Source: Limnephilus marmoratus
Lineage: Eukaryota > Arthropoda > Insecta > Trichoptera > Limnephilidae
Assembly (NCBI GenBank): GCA_917880885.1
Contig: OU862918.1
Span: 30,341,988 to 30,405,987, forward strand
Direction of reading: 5' to 3'
DNA length: 64,000 nt
Below are positions 29,946-40,381 of this stretch, in pieces (the first letter of the stretch is position 1; each line of letters starts with the position of its first letter). The position numbers and the translations under genes are program-made. The notes beneath the pieces were generated by a model, which was given only the letters and a program-made list of their open reading frames with translations, had not been told where the DNA came from and searched no databases.

Positions 29946-30339
29946 GTATTTGTCTTTTGCGTTCCGAAAGCATAGTCAGTTGTAATGTAATGATATCTAT
30001 ACAGGGTTTTCTAAAAATTTCAGAAATATATTAGGTACTCATGTTATATGTTTTTTCATACAGTTATATTATTATTTTTAAATGTTTTTTTGGTAGAACG
30101 TAATTTTTATAATGGATTATATTATCATATTTAAGAAATCTAAGAAGTTTTTCATTTAAAAAAATGCTCTGTACTTTTAGGTAATTACTTTACGCGTGAC
30201 TATTTTTCAAAAGCATTGTCTCTAGTTGTATTGTAGTAATCAAAAGGTGTTTTATTGTTGTTTTGGTGTATTTTATAAAAAAAAATTATGAAAAAAAAAA
30301 CAATAATTTAAAAATAAATTACAATATACGGCAATATAC

Positions 30340-30600
30340 GGGTATGGATACCGCCGCCCCGGGAACCATTACTGTATAACCAACGCCTCTGCAAGCAGTT
30401 TGCTACGTTTGGTGACTAAGCAGGGGTGCCCGGGTTCATGGTATCAGGTTTGTCCAGGACATGGTGGCGGATAGGTCTGCCCTGCTGCGTGGAGGGCCGG
30501 ATAAGAGAGTTTGGTTGAGGGAGGCCTTTTGTCCTTTCCAGCCGGACTCTCTCGACCCATCGCCTTGCACCGCATTTGGAGGGATGGAATTTTAGGTCCG
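30340..30600 (+). repeat. TSR copy c
   Basis: Starts GGTATGGATACCGCCGCCCCGG and carries the body to GCACCGCATTTGGAGGGATGG; the hairpin tail is missing. Confidence 0.65.
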
Positions 30601-30745
30601 TATATTTTTATTTTATAATATAATAATGTAGGTTTTGTTTATTATTATATAATATGTTAATGTATTGTTTTTTATAATATAATATAATAAAGTATTGTTT
30701 ATTGTAATTCAAAACTATATGTATAGGTATCTACCATAAACCATA
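30600..30745 (+). repeat. AT-rich direct duplication, unit 1
   Basis: The stretch with TTTGTTTATTATTATATAATATG through TGTATAGGTATCTACCAT is repeated almost exactly at 34,010-34,150, part of a larger mosaic duplication. Confidence 0.7.
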
Positions 30746-30849
30746 AAGGTACCATATGGTACCTATATACCTAGGTACCGAATGCGTGACGCATAGTATT
30801 TAACTCATGTGCACCTATTTAACTCAATGCATAGCAGACGAATAGTATA

Positions 30850-30986
30850 AGAAGTCGGGGCAGACATGACACGATTAAGTGAATCAGAGACTTGATTCAG
30901 GCCATGTCAAGGGTCAGAATAATAGAAGAGTATTTATGAGACGATGAATGAATGTGAATGAGGCAAAGAGTGAGTGTCAATACGAG
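30850..30986 (+). pseudogene. RTE-like LINE C-terminal fragment
   Basis: Diverged copy of the GAAGTCGGGG...GAGGCAAAGAG segment that encodes the end of the RTE-like protein at 34.6 kb. Confidence 0.6.
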
Positions 30987-30989
30987 GTT

Positions 30990-31290
30990 TACATCAGTCT
31001 TACATTCTATGCCGATATCTCTCTCCCAATTCTCATAAAATATGGTTTTACCACACATCGCCTGAGGGATCTCATTTCGACAGCATTTAGTTTATTTTCA
31101 TTCTTCCTCTGCCAGTTTCATGCCTCACTGCCATACATCAGGGTAGGCACCAGGACTCCATTGTGGACTGCTAGAACGGCATTCAGTCCTTCATTAATGG
31201 AGTTACCTGCAATTACCCTTCTTTCAGCCTTCCCATCTCTCGTAAACATACTACCCAGATTCACAACACTCATCCACCTGCTCCAAGTAA
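30990..31290 (-). pseudogene. RTE-like LINE RT fragment
   Basis: Minus strand encodes V-N-L-G-S-M-F-T-R-D-G-K, P-T-L-M-Y-G-S-E-A and V-E-M-R-S-L-R-R, the standard post-palm segments of RTE-type RTs. One stop after S-E-A. Confidence 0.7.
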
Positions 31291-31295
31291 CTAAG

Positions 31296-31545
31296 AGTAA
31301 CTAACTAACTAACTAACTAACCATCACGCCGTTTCCCCGCAGGGGTAGGCAGAGAGGACGGACCGCGAAACAACTCGGTCTTGGCACACACTCTTTGCCT
31401 CGCTCACATTCATACATCGTCTCATACATTTTCTTATATTATTCTGAATTTTGACATGACCCGACTCAAGTATCTGATTCACTTGATCGTGCCATGTCTT
31501 CCTCGGGCGTCCCCGATTTCTTCTAAGAGTACCTATTGAAAAATA
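31296..31545 (-). pseudogene. RTE-like LINE 3' end with GTTA-type tail
   Basis: Minus strand encodes the R-G-R-P-R-K-T-W-H-D-Q-V segment and ends A-Y-P-C-G-E-T-A, followed by GATGG and a short GTTA tandem tail (plus-strand ACTAACTAACTAACC). RTE elements characteristically end in short tandem repeats instead of long poly(A). Confidence 0.75.
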
Positions 31546-31735
31546 GGAAATTATAATTGCTCTTGAAAAGAGAAACGTCTTCGCGGCCTGTTTCATACAA
31601 AATTTAGTTCTGGATTTACAGTTAAGATACCAAATTATTTCATTACAGAACTTCCTCTTCTTCTTTTCCCTAAAAAACCCTCCACACAGCATCCCCAAAG
31701 ATGACAAAGACGCTGAGGGATTTTTTACCAGGTGT
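31545..31735 (+). repeat. Another body joined to the shared hairpin tail, copy 1
   Basis: ATTATAATTGCTCTTGAAAAG...ATTTCATTACAGAACTTCC leads into CCCTCCACACAGCATCCCC and a degenerate inner stem. Duplicated at 34,290-34,475. Confidence 0.6.
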
Positions 31736-31779
31736 AGTGCTAATGCGAGAAAAAATACAATTTAACCAATTAATATTAT

Positions 31780-32112
31780 TACATACTAAACTCTCCCGAT
31801 CCGGCCGGCCACGCAGTAGATGGGCGAACGCATTCGCTGAAAAGAACTAAAAAAAATTCACCCGTTGAACCCAGGCACCCCTATATAATTCAGGTTAGTT
31901 CTCCCTCAATCAGTCCTGATCCGGCCCGCCACGCAGTAGATGGGCGAACGCATTCACCGAAAGACCTAGACTAACCTCACCGGATGAACCCGGGCACCCC
32001 TGCTAAGTCACCAACGGTAACGAACCACTTGGGGTGACGTATGACAGAGGTGTTGGTTATCCAAAAATGGTTCCCGGGGCGGCGGTACCCATACCCGTCT
32101 CCCAACCTTAAG
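31780..32112 (-). repeat. TSR copies d and e, minus orientation
   Basis: Two partial minus copies in series (31,780-31,895 and 31,905-32,112), both containing the CCGGCCNGCCACGCAGTAGATGGGC block and the GGCACCCCT block. Confidence 0.65.
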
Positions 32113-32121
32113 GTATAGGTT

Positions 32122-32430
32122 AAGTGGTTCGCTACATTTGGTGACATAGCCGGGGTGCCCAGGTTTTTGAGGTGAGGTTTGTGCGGGTCTTGACAGTGAA
32201 TGCGTCTGCCCACTAGCTGCATGGCAGGCCGGATCGGGAGAGAATGATTGAGGGAGTCCATTGACTTCTTCAAGCTGCACTCTCTCGAACCGTCGCCTTG
32301 CATCGCAGCGGGAGGGATGGATTCATACGTCCGTCACTTCTGGACACACTGACCCCCAGATTCCTACCCACCCCTAATACCTTTTCCTTCTCAGAACTTC
32401 CTCTCCTTCCTCTCCCAAAAAGTCTCACCG
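32122..32430 (+). repeat. TSR copy f
   Basis: Plus copy from AAGTGGTTCGCTACATTTGG to CCTTCTCAGAACTTCC; truncated where the G-tract element begins. Forms an inverted pair with copy e. Confidence 0.65.
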
Positions 32431-32434
32431 TCGT

Positions 32435-32700
32435 TATTACGCGAGGCTCTAAAGGGGGGGGGGGGTCGGAAAAATACGAAATATCACAAGGGGGGGGGGG
32501 ATATAATGGGATATCACGTGTATTTATTTTTTGTCGAACGCATGATAATATTCTGAAAATTCACCATACCGTGTACTAAAAGAATACATGTGATTTTGGG
32601 TATGGGGGGGGGGGGTAGTCTTAAACCTCACCACATATCACCGGTGGGGAGGGGGTTAAAAAGTTGCTAAAAAACATCACGTGATTATTGGACGACCCCA
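32435..32700. mobile_element. G-tract MITE, second type
   Basis: G runs at about 32,453-32,465, 32,491-32,500 and 32,606-32,617, with GGGATATCACG words. It ends CATCACGTGATTATTGGACGACCCC; an imperfect partner (GTCGTTATTACGCGAGGCT) lies at about 32,431. The general end pattern resembles the element at 361-531. Confidence 0.5.
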
Positions 32701-32711
32701 AAAGAAAAGGG

Positions 32712-33020
32712 ATAAAGGGTGGGTAGGAATCTGGAGGTCGGTGTGTCCAGGAATCTATCACTTCCACTGCAGTGCAAGGCTATTTTCCGAGAAAGTACGG
32801 CTGGAAAAAGTCAAAGGGACTCCTCAACACTCTCTCCCAATCCGGCCTGCCATGCAGCTGGTGCATCCGCCGCCAATACCCGGACAATCCTCACCCCATG
32901 AACCTGGGCACCCCTACTAAGTCACCAAACGTAGCGAACCACTTGGGGTGACCTATGACAGAGGTATTGGTTATCCAAAAAACGGTTCCCGGGGCGACGG
33001 TACCCATACCCACCTCCCAA
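32712..33020 (-). repeat. TSR copy g
   Basis: Minus copy from GGGTAGGAATCTGGAGG to the GGTACCCATACCCACCTCCC start, with little loss of the body; tail missing. Confidence 0.65.
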
Positions 33021-33272
33021 ATCTTAATCTTGAAGGCGACCTTTTGATATTTCCAGATGGATTTTCTCGAAATAACGCCATGCACCGCAGTGGGAGGGAT
33101 GGATTCATCCGTCCATCACTCCTGGACACACTGACCCCCAGATTCCTACCCACCCTTCATACCCCTTTCCTTCCCCGGACTTCCTTTTCTTCTTTTCATA
33201 AAAAGAAGCCCTCCACACAGCATCTCCAAAGATGACAAAGGTAGGCACTGAGAGATTTTTTCTCACGTGGAA
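33020..33272 (+). repeat. TSR copy h
   Basis: 3' half of the repeat including CCCTCCACACAGCATC and a degenerate tail. Head-to-head with copy g. Confidence 0.65.
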
Positions 33273-33279
33273 GTAATGG

Positions 33280-33475
33280 CACGATCAAGTGAATCAGATA
33301 CTTGAGTCGGGCCATGTCAAAAGTCAGAATAATAGAAGAGAATGTATGATACGATGTATGAATGAGAGTGAGGCAAAGAGTGTGTGCCAAGACCGAGTTG
33401 TTTTGCGGTCCGTCCTCTCTGCCTACCCCTGCGGGGAAACGGCGTGATGGTTAGTTAGTTAGTTTCTTTTAGATC
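33280..33475 (+). pseudogene. RTE-like LINE 3' end, copy in duplication
   Basis: GGCACGATCAAGTGAATCAG through GGGGAAACGGCGTGATGGTTAGTTAGTTAG. The same 3' end as at 34,640-34,830, with matching downstream sequence. Confidence 0.7.
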
Positions 33476-33479
33476 GATT

Positions 33480-33790
33480 TTATCCATATAGATTGGAGGT
33501 GACAACTTAAAGAAGCGTTCGAATCAATGAACAAAGTAAATTATGAAAATATTTTTCTAATAAGTTTATTCATAATTTTTCGAAAACGCTAATAAAACTA
33601 AGATAAAATAATTACGTAGCAAATAAAAGAAACTACACCAATATGTATTTAAATACCTAATTTTATTTATGATAATAATAAAATAAACCTTAACACAAAA
33701 AAAAAACAACCGTAAACACCAAATAAATAACAATATTAATTAGCAAATCATACTCCAATTTAAAAAAAACGCGCCAATAATCAAAACTGA
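33480..33790. repeat. Mosaic duplication, unit 1
   Basis: TTCTTTTAGATCGATTTTATCC through AATTAGCAAATCATACTCC is repeated at 34,830-35,130 with about 5-10% differences by eye. Confidence 0.7.
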
Positions 33791-34005
33791 CGTCCCGCCC
33801 GCCCGCAGTTCACGCACACTTACGATAGTCAAAACAATGATATATTATACTGCGCACGCACACATAGTTGCAATCCGCCGCGGCCGGCTGGAAACCCCAC
33901 CTCCCCCCGTTCCGCAATCCCTACACTGACTAGGTTATTATGTTGTACTGAGAGGGTATCGGCTCCTTTAATCAATTAGTAAACCAGTAGGTATTGTTTA
34001 TTATA
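33790..34005. other. Locally GC-rich spacer
   Basis: CCGCCCGCCCGCAG and CCGCCGCGGCCGGCTGG near 33,800-33,920 stand out from the AT-rich surroundings. No element recognised. Confidence 0.35.
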
Positions 34006-34009
34006 ATAT

Positions 34010-34150
34010 TTATTATTATTTTATAATATAATATAATAATGTAAGTTTTGTTTATTATTATATAATATGTTAATGTATTGTTTTTTATAATATAATATAA
34101 TAAAGTATTGTTTATTGTAATTCAAAACTATATGTATAGGTATCTACCAT
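34010..34150 (+). repeat. AT-rich direct duplication, unit 2
   Basis: Second copy of 30,600-30,745. Confidence 0.7.
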
Positions 34151-34295
34151 GCCTCTTTGCCTCACTCACATTCATACATCGTCTCATACATTCTCTTCTA
34201 TTATTCTGACTTTTGACACGGCCCGATTCAAGTATCTGATTCACTTGATCGTGCCATGTCTTCCTCGGGCGTCCCCGACTTCTTCTAAGAGTATT
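34143..34295 (-). pseudogene. RTE-like LINE C-terminal fragment, minus
   Basis: Complement of the GAAGTCGGGGACGCCCGAGG...GAGGCAAAGAG segment. It forms a ~140-bp inverted repeat with 34,610-34,745. Confidence 0.7.
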
Positions 34296-34475
34296 ATAAT
34301 TGCTCTTGAAAAGAGAAACGTCTTCGCGGCCTATTTCATACAAAATTTAGTTCTGGATTTACGGTTAAGATACCAAATTATTTCATTACAGAACTTCCTC
34401 TTCTTCCTTTCCCTAAAAAAACCCTCCACACAGCATCCCCAAAGATGACAAAGACACTGAGGAATTTTTTATCAT
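34290..34475 (+). repeat. Another body joined to the shared hairpin tail, copy 2
   Basis: Second copy of 31,545-31,735, again ending CCCTCCACACAGCATCCCC. Confidence 0.6.
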
Positions 34476-34845
34476 ATGATAGCAACTAAGTATAATAATA
34501 ATTTAATAATGAGCAAAATTAAGAAAGGGACCCTCAGATGGTTTGGGCACGTAGAGCGAATGAGCGAAGAAAGTAGTGTAAAAAGAATATATGATGCAAA
34601 TGTGAATGGTAGAAGAAGTCGGGGACGCCCGAGGAAGACATGGCACGATCAAGTGAATCAGATACTTGAGTCGGGCCGTGTCAAAAGTCAGAATAATAGA
34701 AGAGAATGTATGATACGATGTATGAATGTGAGTGAGGCAAAGAGTGTGTGCCAAGACCGAGTTGTTTGGCGGTCCGTCCTCTCTGCCTACCCCTGCGGGG
34801 AAACGGCGTGATGGTTAGTAAGTTAGTTAGTTTCTTTTAGATCGA
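34476..34845 (+). pseudogene. RTE-like LINE C-terminus, best preserved copy
   Basis: A 111-codon frame (34,476-34,811) with K-G-T-L-R-W-F-G-H-V-E-R-M, G-R-P-R-K-T-W-H-D-Q-V and S-A-Y-P-C-G-E-T-A. The L-R-W-x-G-H signature is found at the C-terminus of RTE-type RTs. The stop is followed by GATGGTTAGTAAGTTAGTTAG as tail. The rest of the element is missing. Confidence 0.75.
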
Positions 34846-35160
34846 TTTTATCCATATAGATCGGAGGTGACAACTTAAAAAAACGTACGAATCAATGAAT
34901 AAAGTAAATTGTGTAATATATTTCTAATAAGTTTATTCATAATTTTTCGAAAACACTACTAAAACTAAGATAAAATAATTATGTAGCAAATAAAAGAAAC
35001 TACACCAATATGTATTTAAATACCTAATTTTATTTATGATAATAATAAAATAAACCCTAACACAAAAAAAACAACCGTTAACACCAAATAAATAACAATA
35101 TTAATTAGAAAATCATACTCCAATTTTAAAAAAACGCGCAATAATCAAAAACGGCCGCTA
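34845..35160. repeat. Mosaic duplication, unit 2
   Basis: Copy of 33,480-33,790, ending ACGCGCAATAATC next to GGCCGC. Confidence 0.7.
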
Positions 35161-35935
35161 GAAATGATAAATATGTGTGAATAATCAACAAGCAACATCC
35201 AAACTGTTCTGTCAACCTACCTACATATGTGACTATATTGGTAACATTAAACTTGGCAACGTAGCGTGATGCGGTAAGTGTGTTCTTAAAATAGATCAAC
35301 GAATGCACGTTATTTAAAGATATATTTTTTTAATAAATAAACATAATTTTTGATTACATATTATAGCTGACCATATTTTTGACAAAATTTAAAAGACAGC
35401 ATGTTGGTACTTCATCTACGTAAGTATATATTACATGCGAAAGAATGAGCTACTTAAGTGGCTTCTTCTAAGATGAGCCACAAAATGTGGTATGACATAA
35501 ATATATATATATATATAATAATGTTAATAATTAAAATTTTATATTACTACTTCTTGTCACCTTCTCTTAAAAATAACAATATTCATATTTTACTTCTCAA
35601 GTACGAACATTTCATATCCATGCGAAAATTACCGCTAAACATATATATAAATGTATTGTCCTATTACCAAAGTGTTAACAACAGCATACTGAATTTTATT
35701 CTGATGCTCCCTTATACTTATTTACTCAAATATGTAGAGGATATTGTAGTAACCTTTAACATGTGCCAATTATTAAATCTACCTTGCTTTGAAATAAACC
35801 TTGAACAATGCGTACTGGAAAGGCTCACTACTATAATAATATCTACATATATGTTTTATGTTTAATAAATCCTTATACATGTTTATAAATTACTACTGCA
35901 TTTTAAAATATTATTCAATATTATGGCGATTTAAA
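35160..35935. other. AT-rich stretch
   Basis: A 135-codon plus frame at 35,458-35,865 is rich in I, Y, L and N, begins with GTG, and shows no domain. I treat it as a chance frame in low-complexity DNA. Confidence 0.4.
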
Positions 35936-35979
35936 CGGAGAATTTGACATCTCTGAAATCGATTACAAATGCTCGCGAA

Positions 35980-38850
35980 GTTTTGATAATTGGATTATCA
36001 AAAATCATTTATCAGAAAACAATAATTTAACTGCAATCAATTTGAATATTCGATCCTTATCAAAATATTGGGAAACGTTTCTTCTCGTTATCTCTAGCTC
36101 TCTGAGTAATATTGATTATTGATATAATTACGCTTTGCGAAACGTCGATAAATCAAAATGATGTAAATCTATACACAATATCAGGATTTAGTTCTTATTA
36201 CTGTTGTCGACAAAACAGGTCGGGAGGTGGGATTATTATATACGTAAAAGATCACCTTACTTTTGAACAAATTAACATAATGCCAACAAATTTTGAATGT
36301 GTTTACGGAACTATTTCTGTCAAAAAACATGAACGTCTGAATATATTGGCAATATACAGACTACCTAATTAAAATAAAAATTATTTCTCGAAGAGCTGGA
36401 AGCTATATTGGGAAATATCAGAATTAAAGAATCTGCAGGGATACGAACATAACTTTATTAAATTATCAGGAATCAATTGTAATGCAATATGAAAACATTA
36501 TGGCTAAATTTGGATTTTTAAAATGTATTTATGATAGCCATACTCACTAACTACGTATTAATGGTTACACGTCTAGATCATATCTATGTATGTAGGAGAG
36601 AGAGAGCCAAATGAAATCAGCGCATGCGTATGTGAAACTATTATAGCGGACCTTTATCTTCTTGCAACCACGATTTGTTTCTCTACTTATGAGACAGGTA
36701 CCTCCAATAAATCGCACCATACGAAATATACTGTAATATCGGAAAAAAAGTGAATCTACTGATTAAACGAACGGAACCTAACTTAATATACCTATGAAGA
36801 AATTAAATCTAAATTTAAATTTATTTACGAAAAAATACCATAACAAAATTAAATACAAATAAACATCGCAATAACCAAAGAGGCTGGATAAATTATAACC
36901 TCATTGAAAATATACAACTAAGAGACACACTATGGTGAAAATGGAAAAATACACCTAACAATAAATTATATGAAATCGAATACAAGAAATACAGAAATAA
37001 ACTAAATAAAAAATATTAAACACAAAAAAATAATATTATAATAACAAATTTAATCACTGCTTCAAGGATATTAAAAAACATGGAATGAAGTAAATCATAT
37101 ATTGGGAAGGAAAAAAAATAAATGACTGTGATGAAATCATATCCAAATATTTCTTAAACTCTCAAATGGCGGATGTGGCGGTAGAAAACTTTGAAAATTT
37201 CTTTGACGAGGGTGTAAATCAGTTATTGCACGAATGCAACGTTCGAGCGTCTGAGTGGAATCAAAAACATTTGCAGCATTCAATGTACCTATCAAGAGCT
37301 AATGCAAAACAAACTGAATGCATTATCGGAAGAATGAAAATCTCCAAGACACCGGGCGTGGATCTAATTCGCATGTATGGTCTAAAAAAACATGTGCAAA
37401 TACTTAGTCCTATGATAACCCATCTAATTAACAGAATTATTGACAAAAGCATCATTCCAGCTGAACTAAAATGCAGCATCATAAGGCCAATTTATAAAAA
37501 TGGAGATCACACCGTAATTAATAATTATAGGCCTATTTCATTATTACCCGCATTAGAAAAAATCTTAAAAAATATGTATCGATAAATTTAGATAAATATT
37601 TAAATAAATTGGTCATTATTGATGAATGTCAGTATGGCTTCCAAAAAAAAGCTGAGACAAACTGCTCAAAAAATTTTCTAATTACATATATTCACAGCTT
37701 AACTCTAGAAAACATGTACTGGTATTATTTATTGATTTCTAAAAAACTTTCGATACACTCAGCCACACACAATTAATCAAGGTACTTGAAATTATAGGAA
37801 TCCGTGGTAAACTACTATCATTTTTCAAGAACTATTTAACAAATAGAAAAATGTATGTAAAGATTTTGAATGAAATGAGTAATTTTAGATTTTTCAAATC
37901 AGAAGTACCGCAAGAGTCAATTTTAGGCCCTAAATTATACATTATATATGTTATTGCCTTGTCTAAGCTTTTTATAATAGTTTTGCAGATGATACTGCAC
38001 TAGTTGTATCAAATGAAAACCCGGAAATAGCTATTAAAGAATTACAAAGAGACTTTAACGAGCTACTCAAACGGTCTCATGATGTAGGACTAATTGTAAT
38101 GTCAAAAAAACTAAATATATGTATGTAAGATCAACGAGCTTGAAAATGTGGAATTTACCTAAAATAACTGCATATAATTTTGAATGTATACAAGGTGTCC
38201 GGAAACTCGTAGTACAAGCGGGAAACTGGAGAATCCACATCACATTTGGAGTCGATTTTGTGGTTTAACTTTTTTTGATTTGAGCTTTCGTTTTCGAGTA
38301 AATCGGGTCCGAAGTTGGAATTTTTTTGGTTAAATTTGAAAAAAATTTTCACTAGGGGGTTGATTTCAGCTGTGTAATGTCTTATAAAATGCAACGAAGG
38401 GTAAACCGGGCTCAAAATTTTTTTTAACCCTTTAGTTGCCGAAAAAATGGAAAAATAGAAAAAAAATAATATTAAAATCGAAATGCTTAGATCGAAAAAA
38501 ATAAGTTTTTTGGGTTCTCTACGTGATGTAGATTCACCAGTTTCCCGCTTGTACTACGAGTTTCCGGACACGTTGTATATAGAAAAATTGATAATATTTG
38601 CTACTGTGAAAAAATTGATTTTACAAATGAATATAATTACCTTGGCATAATCGTAGATAATAACTTTAAATGGGATAAACAAGTGATCAAAAATTGTAAC
38701 CAGCTCCGATGTTTGGCGAGTAATTTTTATAAATTAAAATTTGTGTTGCCTCGATGCACTAGAACTTATATATCATTCTATGGTCGAATCCATACTTAGA
38801 TATGGAATTCGAACTTGGGGACACTCGAGCATAATTAATATTAAATACAT
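35980..38850 (+). pseudogene. Decayed LINE with endonuclease and RT, split by a MITE
   Basis: In order: L-N-I-R-S-L-S (about 36,045), L-C-E-T-S-I-N and R-S-G-G-G-I-I-I-Y-V-K of an AP-type endonuclease (36,112-36,372), F-G-F-L-K-C-I (about 36,510), G-V-D-L-I and N-Y-R-P-I-S-L-L-P of the RT (37,340-37,550), Q-Y-G-F, a catalytic A-D-D-T (about 37,985), then the MITE at 38,191-38,575 and Y-L-G-I-I-V-D-N-N-F-K-W-D-K (about 38,640). Many stops and frameshifts. CR1/Jockey-group by motifs. Confidence 0.75.
38191..38575. mobile_element. 385-bp MITE, copy 2
   Basis: Same length and almost the same sequence as 1,241-1,625, in the same orientation, with TA on both sides (38,189-38,190 and 38,576-38,577). 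Inserted in the LINE pseudogene. Confidence 0.85.
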
Positions 38851-39235
38851 TCAAAATTATGGTCGGTTGTTGACAGCGGTGTCTAGTGTTTACGTTAGCG
38901 TTTATTTTAAATTTTACAAACAAAATACCATCGGTATGAAACAGAGAAGTGCCAGTGAAAGTTAATTTTTTAAACTCGTAAATGATATCCGTGACTGTTT
39001 TTTTTTTGTACAAATTAAATAATAATATTGAACTCTAAAGTGATAACCGGTATTCTACCTAAATATCTCCATCCAGTTAAAAATCTCAAAAGATAATATT
39101 GTGTGAGAACTATACCACAGTGATCAAATGATAGACGTGAAAAAAAAATCGTGCTTATATTTTTATTCTAACAGCGATTCCACCATCTAAAAAATTGAGA
39201 CGGCAATTCGTATGTAGGTACGCTAATAACATATT
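38851..39235. other. Unassigned spacer between two LINEs
   Basis: Nothing recognised beyond the decaying end of the upstream LINE. Confidence 0.4.
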
Positions 39236-39364
39236 ATAAGATTGCCTGCCAACAGACGTCGCTACCAGAAGTTAACACAGGTGTTGTGGAAGTTGCTCAC
39301 CAACAGGCGCTAAAAATTAAACATACCATGATAATTATCTTTAATAATATTATTCCAAATAATC

Positions 39365-40342
39365 ATGTTTTGCAAACACTGTCAAAGTGAAATATTTGTC
39401 GGTGACGGCATTAAATGTTCTACATGTCTTCAAAACTACCACTTCTTTTGCGTGAACATGAAGGAAACCAACTTCAGGAAGATGGGTGCTAAGCGTGAAA
39501 ACTGGACCTGTGCTGACTGCAAAGTCGATTTGAAAGGGAACCGATCTTCAAGTGGGAACAGAGAGTCTACTTCTTCCCCTGCGTGCGGTACAAAGTCGCC
39601 TCAGAACCCGGATGTCGAGCAGATTATAAAGATAGTTCGACGATGTATTGCATCGGAGTTCGAATCTTTCCACGATAAACTCAACATTCTACCGGAGTTA
39701 AAAAAGTCCGTCAACTTCATCTCCGCTGAGTGCGAGGACCTAAAAAAAATGTTCTCTGAATCACTTGCTACCATCAAAAGACTGCAAGCTGAAAATACTA
39801 AGCTTCACTCAGAAATGCGTGTTCTTAACATGCGCGTGTCCCACATGGAACAGATGGCCAGAGAGACTAACGTTGAGATCCAGTGTGTACCTGAGCATAG
39901 ATCTGAGAACTTGGTATCTATTGTTAAAAAACTTGGAACCATAATTTCCCGCCCCATTGCTGAGTCAGAAATACTTCACATACATCGAGTTCCCAAGGTC
40001 AATCCTGAATCCCGCCGACCCAAATCAATAATAGTAAAGCTCCCAAGCGCGTTGGTAAAGAATGAAGTGCTAGCTGCAGTTGCCAACTTCAACAAGAAAA
40101 ACAAGACAGACAAATTAAACTCTACACATATAGGCATCGACGGCATGAAATCACCAATTTACGTCAGTGAACATCTTTCTCCTGCAAACAAGGCCCTGTA
40201 TGCAGCCACGAGGATAAAAGCCAAAGAAACCCACCATAAATTCGTTTGGATTCGAAATGGACGGATTCTTGCACGAAAAAATGAAAACTCTGCTCGCGTG
40301 GTGTTGATCCGTGATCATGACTCCTTGGTTTCTCTCACGTAA
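39365..40342 (+). CDS. LINE ORF1 protein with PHD-type zinc finger
   Basis: 325 intact codons from ATG. The N-terminus (residues 1-55) is a C4HC3-like PHD finger (C-K-H-C, C-S-T-C, H-F-F-C, W-T-C-A-D-C). The middle (about 120-170) has heptad-like L/K/E spacing suggesting a coiled coil. The C-terminal third (about 180-320) has a V-S-I-V-K-K-L-G-T-I block, then I-H-R-V-P-K, an arrangement seen in insect LINE ORF1s. PHD fingers in ORF1 are known from the CR1 clade. Likely a nucleic-acid chaperone of the element particle. Confidence 0.8.
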   Translation: MFCKHCQSEIFVGDGIKCSTCLQNYHFFCVNMKETNFRKMGAKRENWTCADCKVDLKGNRSSSGNRESTSSPACGTKSPQNPDVEQIIKIVRRCIASEFESFHDKLNILPELKKSVNFISAECEDLKKMFSESLATIKRLQAENTKLHSEMRVLNMRVSHMEQMARETNVEIQCVPEHRSENLVSIVKKLGTIISRPIAESEILHIHRVPKVNPESRRPKSIIVKLPSALVKNEVLAAVANFNKKNKTDKLNSTHIGIDGMKSPIYVSEHLSPANKALYAATRIKAKETHHKFVWIRNGRILARKNENSARVVLIRDHDSLVSLT

Positions 40343-40381
40343 ATTTTCTAATGTAATTTATCTTTATCGTATATTATCTAT

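Noticed and set aside
31296..31325. TTAG/GTTA repeats as telomeric sequence
   Set aside because: Only a few 4-bp repeats directly at RTE-like 3' ends; they are the element's tail, not TTAGG arrays.
35458..35865. 135-codon plus frame
   Set aside because: Starts with GTG, is dominated by I, Y, L and N from AT-rich sequence, and has no recognisable domain.
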